64,000 bases of DNA from Otatea glauca. Its lineage: Eukaryota; Streptophyta; Magnoliopsida; Poales; Poaceae. This document shows, piece after piece, positions 58,285 through 64,000 of the stretch. The notes under the pieces are model-generated. The model was given only the letters and a program-made list of their open reading frames with translations, made no database searches and was not told where the DNA came from. How positions within the stretch are numbered: the stretch's first letter is position 1; the number at the start of each line of letters is the position of its first letter. The stretch lies in the NCBI GenBank assembly GCA_036346275.1, contig CM070719.1:31266093-31330092 (forward strand), given 5' to 3'. The translations under genes and the position numbers were made by a program.

Positions 58285-60034
58285 ATGGAGGAGGACAAGC
58301 AGAAGATATCCTTCTCCATGTCCTCGAAGCCGTAGCTGCCCAAGCAAAACTAAATCCCCGCCACTGACTACTTTTTCTCCAATGCCGATGAGGGTGCTAA
58401 CTTCCTCGCCCCGCAGTTCATCACCTAGTTCGACCCCTCCCAAGCCCTAAACCCTACTACCGCTGCGTCTGCCCCCATCATTGCTCCTGTCCCCAACTCC
58501 GACCGCTTCCTCGCCTACCGCGCCGGCGATGCCTCATCCATCTACATCGTCTCCCCAGAGGAGGCTGAGCCCGCGATCTCCACCGCCGTCAAGTGGTACC
58601 ACCTTCGTGCTCGACAACTCCACTAACCCCCGCAGTTCCTGCTCCCACGGTCCCTACGGCCTCATCCTCCACAGCAGCGCCACCGCCGCCGCATGGGAGA
58701 AGAAGACCTGGCCTACTATTAGAAATTGGTCCATTGGGTGGCCCATTCCGTTTAATTTCAAAGCATACATGGTTTAGTACCATATTGCCTAGCCAATTGG
58801 AGGAAAAGCAACTTAAAAAGTGAAGTCCTTATCACCTCTTTATTAATTACACTTGGCATAAGAATGGCATATAGTGGACAGTGGCTAAACACACACGCAC
58901 GTGTTCGCGTATTTTCGCGTGATAATTCGCGTGACTTGTGACTTGCGACCGCGCCGCGTCGTAGCAGTTACTAGTAACTGTCGTATTTAACTGACATAAT
59001 GTGGTCAGTTACTGGTACGTGTGTATATAAACTCATTCTTCCTCCTCATCTCTGATTCACTGTGCTGTTGAACCTCGTCGGTCTTCCTCCTCGGCGTGCA
59101 CCGTGAAGGAGGGTGAGCGGTATCTTCGAGCCATTGCCGTAGAGTTCACCTGCATGGGACGGCAATAAGGTTTTTGGGCAGCGCATCAGCGTGACCTCTC
59201 TGCTTCTTCCTCGACATCTCTACTGCAATCCCAATTGTAAGTAGTTGTTAATATACAATTCTTGAGCATATTCTGAAGTACAATGTGTTACCTGTTGTTT
59301 TATGCATCTCTAATCTTGTGTTACATTTACCTTAATATAAAATCTGGAATAAAAATATTGCACCTATTTCGAACACCTACTCCCCCCGCCGATGGCCCCA
59401 GCGAACCCACACTGCGGCGTTTCAAGGAGGACATGGCCATCCTCCCTGACCACTGCGGCATCGACGAGTTCCGCGACGTGCCTGTGGAGGGCTTCGGCGC
59501 GCGCTCCTTGCTGGCTATGGCTGGTCGGAAGGTGTGAATTAGTAGGAACATTGCGAAGGGGAATACCAAGGTTGTTGAGTACAATGGCTGTGCTGGCACA
59601 CATGGGCTAGGCTACAACCCCTGAGACCGACCCTAAGAAGACTCACTCCAGCGGATGTATTGTCGGTGGAAAGAAAGCGCTGGAGAATGAAAATGCAAAT
59701 AAGTGATAGGAGTGAGGTTGTCAATGCTGTTTGTGTCAACAATTTGACATGAGGATTAGGATGGATTGGGGGTGGGAGCTTCTGAAGGGCTGGAGTGGGA
59801 TATGCTTGAAATAGTTGCCTTATGAAGGCGTGGTGCTCGTGCTCGTGCTCGTGCTCTTGCTCTATGGAGGAGCAAAGGGTGGCATGTATGGGTGTCAACA
59901 AGTAGAGAGGAGAGGAATACAGAGGCGGCTGGACTACCGGAGTGATGTGGGATGCGGATGCCAAGGACATCATTCTAGTGAAATCCTATCAGATTGCAGA
60001 GTACATTGGGCACCTGGAGTTGCTACGATACTGA
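58285..60034 (+). pseudogene. MOS2-like (G-patch and KOW) gene, dead copy
   Basis: ATG at 58285 gives KISFSMSSKP, followed in frame by FIT, a stop and FDPSQ, the MOS2/GPKOW N-terminus. After a frameshift near 58600 comes FVLDNSTNPRSSCSHGPYGL. A solo LTR then interrupts. At 59390-59537 follows LRRFKEDMAILPDHCGIDEF and VPVEGFG, and near 59560-59620 a G-patch-like TKVVEYNGCAGTHGLGYNP. The last part (59955-60034) reads ADAKDIILVKSYQIAEYIGH then LELLRY and stop, the expected C-terminus. MOS2 is a nuclear RNA-processing factor needed for immunity and miRNA maturation in Arabidopsis. At least four stops, frameshifts and a shortened middle make this a pseudogene. The family assignment rests on remembered motifs. 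Confidence 0.72.
58717..59375 (+). mobile_element. Solo LTR, 659 bp, inside the MOS2-like pseudogene, TSD CCTAC
   Basis: It starts TATTAGAAATTGGTCCATTG (the TG start mutated to TA) and ends ACCTATTTCGAACA. CCTAC is repeated at 58712-58716 and 59376-59380. The MOS2-like reading frame stops and restarts at exactly these points. A TATA box (GTGTATATAAACTC near 59021) supports plus orientation. Confidence 0.88.
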
Positions 60035-60492
60035 TTTGTTTTTGTCCTGTGGAGCGGACATTTGTTTCCCGGGTGCTCTTCTTTAATTCTAGGTAATTTA
60101 TGTTTCTTCTCAAATGATGAACATGTAGTTATTGCTTGGGTGCGAAATATAACAAACTGGTTCGTTTTATAATAACTTGTTTTTCTGTAAGTTCCCTATG
60201 TTATTGTTGTAATCCTTGCAATACCTAAAGAGGCACTAGATGATTTTAAAGAGGGATTGAAGTGAGGTCTTTTGTGTGCTAGTTGGTTGCTCAATGCTTT
60301 GCTAATGGAAAGTCTTAACACTAAAACATATGGTGGCACAGCTTTGACCTTTAGCACCATTACCAAAAACACCCCATGGCCCGAAATGACAATATTCCAT
60401 TAGAATATGAACAAGTTCTGCAAGGTCCGACACTAACATTTGTGATGTTTAACGAGGGAAAATCTTGCAAAACAATCTCTTTGGATCCAATA
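60035..60492. other. Interval between MOS2-like pseudogene and Helitron 2
   Basis: AT-rich, probably the 3' flank of the pseudogene. No gene seen. Confidence 0.4.
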
Positions 60493-61062
60493 TCTCTACT
60501 ACTTCTAATTTAGAGTTGGTGACGGTCCGTTCTTCACCCCCAACTCATCTCTATAAAAACAACCACCGCAGAAAAAATGGACCGACCAAAAAAAAACAAA
60601 TAATACTTCTTTTTCGCTCCGCCTGACCACCTCCTCCTCCTCACGTCACCCGCGACAAAGAGATTTGACGGAGATGGGTGGCGCCGCCGTGGCCTTGCTC
60701 GCCACCGCTCTACGCCGCATGCCTCCTTGATCTCTCGTGCTGCGCGCGGGCTCCTCGAGGTTACCGCCGCGGCAGAGGAGAAGGCGGGGACGCGGAGGAG
60801 GAGGACCAGTAGCAGCCCGATTTCTTGGACCGGACTTCCCGATATCTGGGACACGTCCCCGCCCTACGCGGTGCGGCCGCCTCCTCTGCGATGCACTGGA
60901 GGTGAGCGGGGCTTACGGGCTTGCTAATCTTTGGTTAACTTTTGTGCTTTTGTAATCGGGAGAAATAGATGTTTGATCTTGTAGCAAAATTTTCGTTATT
61001 GCTTAACCTTTATGTTTCGTTAACAATTTATTTTTCGTAGCAACGCATAGACACTGAACTAG
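60493..61062 (+). mobile_element. Helitron 2, 570 bp, non-autonomous
   Basis: It begins TCTCTACTACTTCTAATTTA after an A and ends CACTGAACTAG before a T. The 5' 40 bases and the last 110 bases match Helitron 1. The middle (60610-60905) is GC-rich and exon-like, with stops in all frames of useful length. It may be a captured host exon, but I do not recognise it. Confidence 0.88.
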
Positions 61063-61221
61063 TTAAACAAGTGTTTCACGAAGAATAACGACAGCCTTCA
61101 TTTTTTGCTCCCTAGGGTTCATCTAAAGCTTATCTTTTGATCTCTTCTTTTACACTATGAAGGTAATTGCTTATTAGAGAAGTAATAAGAGGGAACATAG
61201 AATCCATGTTGCATTATTTTA

Positions 61222-61537
61222 CTCCCTCCGTTCACAAATTGTTGTCGTTTTATACGTAGGTGCAGCCAAACTTTTGAAACTTAATTTGACTGTCAATATC
61301 TTTTTAAATATTTAAATTTGATTCATGAAAATCATATGTGTATATACGAAAGACTCCAACTCGGCTTGGAAGAATCCTACAGCAAAGAACAAGACATCTG
61401 TGTCTCGAAAATTACTTTCATAATATTATAATTTTATTGGATTTTATAAATATATTTTAATAGAAATTGGTGGTCAAAACTGTGTTTTGAAGACCGTGTT
61501 GATGTCCAAAACAATAACTATTTGTGACCGGAGGGAG
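61222..61537. mobile_element. Stowaway-type MITE, 316 bp
   Basis: Terminal repeats CTCCCTCCGTTCACAAAT and ATTTGTGACCGGAGGGAG are inverted, and the flanking dinucleotide TA is duplicated at both sides. These are the signature ends of grass Stowaway (Tc1/mariner-derived) elements. No ORF. Confidence 0.93.
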
Positions 61538-61699
61538 TACATGAGTATACTAACAATCATAAGCAAAACAAGAAAGGATAATTATAGCCTAGTCCATTGT
61601 TGCTTCGACTTTTAGCACTAGTATAGTGCCTATGCTAACGCTACGATGGCAGTACACCTGCTTATCAATTAAATGAGAAGATAAGTATGAATACAACAC

Positions 61700-62320
61700 T
61701 TAATAATAAAAGAGAAATTTAGAATTTTAAATGAATTTAGAAAGAAAAACGGAACTAAATGGAGATCGAATGGGCGAAAACGGGCTCCCAAAAGATTTTA
61801 AATCAAGAAAGAGAAAGAAAAAAGAATTTTCTGATTTTAGATTATTTTTTGCGGCTTCCACAGAGAGCATGCTCTGGCTTGGATGCAAGGGAGGAAGGCG
61901 GGGTGGTGGCGATCGCGATGAGTCGGGCTGGTGCGGCGAGATCGCGCAGACCGGCGCTGAGGAGGAGTCACGGTTGCGGTGAATTTCGCCGGGAAAGATG
62001 ACGGTGATGGCTTGGATTACCTCTAAAATCCGGCGATCTTTATAAGAAGGAGCACTTGGGGATTTACGCAATGCGATGGGGTGGAGGAGAGCTCGCCGGT
62101 TTTTATAGCCCCGAAACAAGCATATTTATGGAAACCATAATTTGGGATCAAATCAGATTGGGAGGAAATTTTGTTAATAGAGCACGAAATTTGGGGAATT
62201 AACACCATAGATAGAAAAAGGAGATTTGGTGCGGGATTGATGGAGCTTTGGAGCTTCTTTCTTGCTTTAATGGAGGGGGAAGAGAAGAAGCTTCTGCAGT
62301 GCATGCATGACTAGAAGAAG
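61700..62320 (-). promoter_or_regulatory. Promoter-like segment, possibly an LTR piece
   Basis: On the minus strand GGCTATAAAAACCGGCGAGC (near 62110-62091) resembles a TATA box, followed by a C-rich leader with CCTCCACCCCATCGC and a CpG-rich tract to about 61870. The layout resembles the U3-R region of the solo LTR at 45986. No LTR ends or duplications could be fixed. The overlapping minus-strand ORF at 61727-62119 has no family features. Confidence 0.35.
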
Positions 62321-62714
62321 CTACTGGTGAGTTGCCTTCATTTTTTTAAATATAGAAAGATTTTTAAAAGATAGCACATTAGGTTAAAAATTCTAGAAAA
62401 ATCTCAAAAAACTTTCGATTATTTTGTACTTAATAAAATTATTTTCAAAAAATTAAATTATAAATTTGTCGAGGCACAGCTGGCGCAAGGTCGTGACCAA
62501 AGAACCTTGCCGCGTCGGCAAAGCCACCGATGGCGACCGTGGAGCCATTGCAGATTTGCGTTCTCCCGACCGCGCTACCCCCATCTCCCGGTTTCCTTTT
62601 CCCAGCATGTAATGTATGGTCCTTTCCTTTTCCAGGATGTTTGTTTCCTTTTCCTTGTTGATGCTGGGGTGAGGGAAGGTCTGTTGTGGATCACAGGGAT
62701 GATTTTGAAAAAAT

Positions 62715-62885
62715 ATAGAAAAATAAAATACGCTCGCCGACCGCTGGATCCGCAAGGAAAAGAAGATAAAAATTAAACAGTGCTCGCCGGCCGCTGGTTC
62801 CGCGAGAAAAAATTGAAAAAAATTAAGCAGCACTCATAGACGTTGGTTCCTTAGATAAAAAAAATTCAACGCTCTTCGTGCGCTG
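62715..62885. repeat. Degenerate tandem repeat, period about 55-60 bp
   Basis: Three to four copies of a unit with an A-rich part (AAAAATTAAACAG) and a core (GCTCGCCGGCCGCTGGTTCC) decay progressively from left to right. Confidence 0.7.
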
Positions 62886-62970
62886 AAATTAGGCTCTATG
62901 GGGCTAGTCCGTAAAAAAGTCTCGAGAAGGGTCATATTCAGAAAAAAATACTATCACAATGCCAGGACAA

Positions 62971-63157
62971 TAAAAAATTCAAGTCTTGTTTCTTTGCATG
63001 TGGATCCTCCCTGTTTATTTCCTTGTTTGATTCACCCTCCTTCCAAATATGTAGTACCTACAGTTTTGACAAGTAAAAAATTCAAGTCTGGTTTCCTTGC
63101 ATGCGGATCCTCCTTATTTATTTCCTTGTTTGATTCGCTCTCCTTCCAAATATGTAG
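62971..63157. repeat. Tandem duplication of an 84-bp unit
   Basis: The copies at 62971-63054 and 63074-63157 share TAAAAAATTCAAGTCT, TTATTTCCTTGTTTGATTC and CTCCTTCCAAATATGTAG, with a few substitutions. The short motif GGTCTGTTGTGG, shortly followed by CACAGGGATGATT, also recurs near 62675-62704 and 63167-63192. Confidence 0.88.
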
Positions 63158-63159
63158 AT

Positions 63160-64000
63160 GGGGGAGGTCTGTTGTGGGCCACAGGGATGATTAGACACAC
63201 TAAATAATGGCCATCGGATGTGGGTGAGTAAAACTGAGGAAAGATCTGAGACGTTCATTTTGATAAATGCAAGTTTCTGGAGACGTTTTGCTGGGTGCAC
63301 GAACATTGGACCATCTCTATTGAAGTGCATTATTTTGGGTGGACGTAGGAAAAATTGCTTAGGTGTATTATAAACGGGTATAGATACAACCAATAAATTA
63401 AGAAAAATTTAGATATATGTCACTGCAAAGTGACCAAATTCAAAAAACACCACTGCAGAGTTGCTTATTTGAAAAATACCGTTGCATACATCGGTTGCTC
63501 ACAGAAATGCCACTCCTGTACGTATTTCCCCTGTATATGACTATTTTAGCATTCCCTTCTGCCTGACTAGATCCAGCAAATTGCGTCCAATCCGGCAAAC
63601 CATGGCGGTGAGCCTCCATCTGACGGACCCTCTCTCTCTCTCTCATACGGATCGGATATTGAGGAGATGCCATGGATTGGTTCCACCTCCAACATTGGTT
63701 GAGGAGTCGCCATGGATTTGATGAGACGAATTTGTCCATCACCTCCACCGTTGCTGCTGTCTGGCGCAAGCTCACCGCCTAGCCGTCCTCAATCATGGTG
63801 ACTTCATTGGAGCTAGCATATGTTGGCCGGTAGCAAGAGTTGTGTGGTGGCGGTGCGTCGCAAAGGTGGGGGATAGAATATTAGGCATACTAATGAATTT
63901 ATTTTGAAAATGAGCTAGGACGATAAATTTATTTTGAAAATAAGCTAGAATGATAATTGAAAATAGAACAGTGAGAATAAATAAACTAGACAATAGCAAT
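63160..64000. other. Right edge of window, no gene supported
   Basis: AT-rich with small unrelated ORFs. A 31-bp unit (AATTTATTTTGAAAATGAGC type) is tandemly duplicated at about 63894-63955. A TCTCTCTCTCTC run lies near 63630. Confidence 0.5.

Noticed and set aside
60534..60854. 106-residue minus-strand ORF with a hydrophobic leader-like stretch
   Set aside because: It spans the AT-rich Helitron end and a GC-rich interior, and the hydrophobic part has no recognised continuation, so a secreted protein cannot be supported.
1..64000. tRNA or rRNA genes
   Set aside because: Apart from tRNA-complementary primer binding sites next to LTRs, I saw no cloverleaf-type A and B boxes or rRNA signature; a tRNAscan run would settle it.

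Overview
The window is repeat-dominated nuclear DNA of a plant, most likely a grass (Poaceae). The evidence is CACTA (En/Spm) transposons with TNP2-type transposase remnants, Ty3/gypsy and Ty1/copia LTR elements, Helitrons with the TCTCTACTAC start and CTRR end, Stowaway and hAT MITEs, GC-rich leaders and spliced exons. I see no intact host gene, rRNA, tRNA or CRISPR array. Almost every coding stretch is a mobile-element gene or a broken host-gene fragment.

Layout. 1-3230: an inverted partial gypsy LTR followed by a degenerate copia pol fragment. 3231-31718: a decayed gypsy element on the minus strand. Its 3' LTR is split by CACTA-1 (4256-15849, TSD TGT). Its internal region holds CACTA-3 (19147-27736, TSD TAC) and a solo LTR (28157-29782, TSD CTCAT). 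31719-35280: the primer-binding-site end of the gypsy element, a hAT-like remnant, a second copy of the copia/LTR junction seen at 3231, and a solo LTR inside that copia fragment (32922-34292, TSD GTTCT). 37059-51419: CACTA-2 (TSD CGT), itself split by a solo LTR (45986-48859, TSD ACATG). 51651-54537: a compact copia deletion derivative with 460-bp LTRs and TSD CTTCT. 55294-61062: two related Helitrons; the larger carries a Pumilio fragment and a RepHel helicase scrap. Between them lies a dead MOS2-like gene with its own solo LTR and an upstream hAT MITE. 61222-64000: a Stowaway MITE and unassigned repetitive DNA.

How the pieces work together. CACTA-2 and CACTA-3 share a two-gene plan, both genes on the plus strand. 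Gene 1 is a TNP2/DUF4218/DUF4216 transposase. Gene 2 is a transposase_24-like protein ending in a Ulp1-type cysteine protease domain. Besides the usual terminal arrays, both elements carry a third, internal array of the same palindromic repeat between the genes. In both elements and for both genes an array lies just upstream of a TATA-like box, so all four presumed promoters share one design although the repeat sequence differs between the elements. CACTA-1 lacks this. It is laid out more like classical En/Spm, with closely spaced genes joined by a 72-bp intron and an exon apparently readable in two frames. It also carries an ABCB-transporter exon fragment.

Most element genes carry nonsense codons and frameshifts, so the copies are probably non-autonomous, yet terminal structures and target duplications remain clear. 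Boundaries and homologies were found by eye; no alignment or database search was run.
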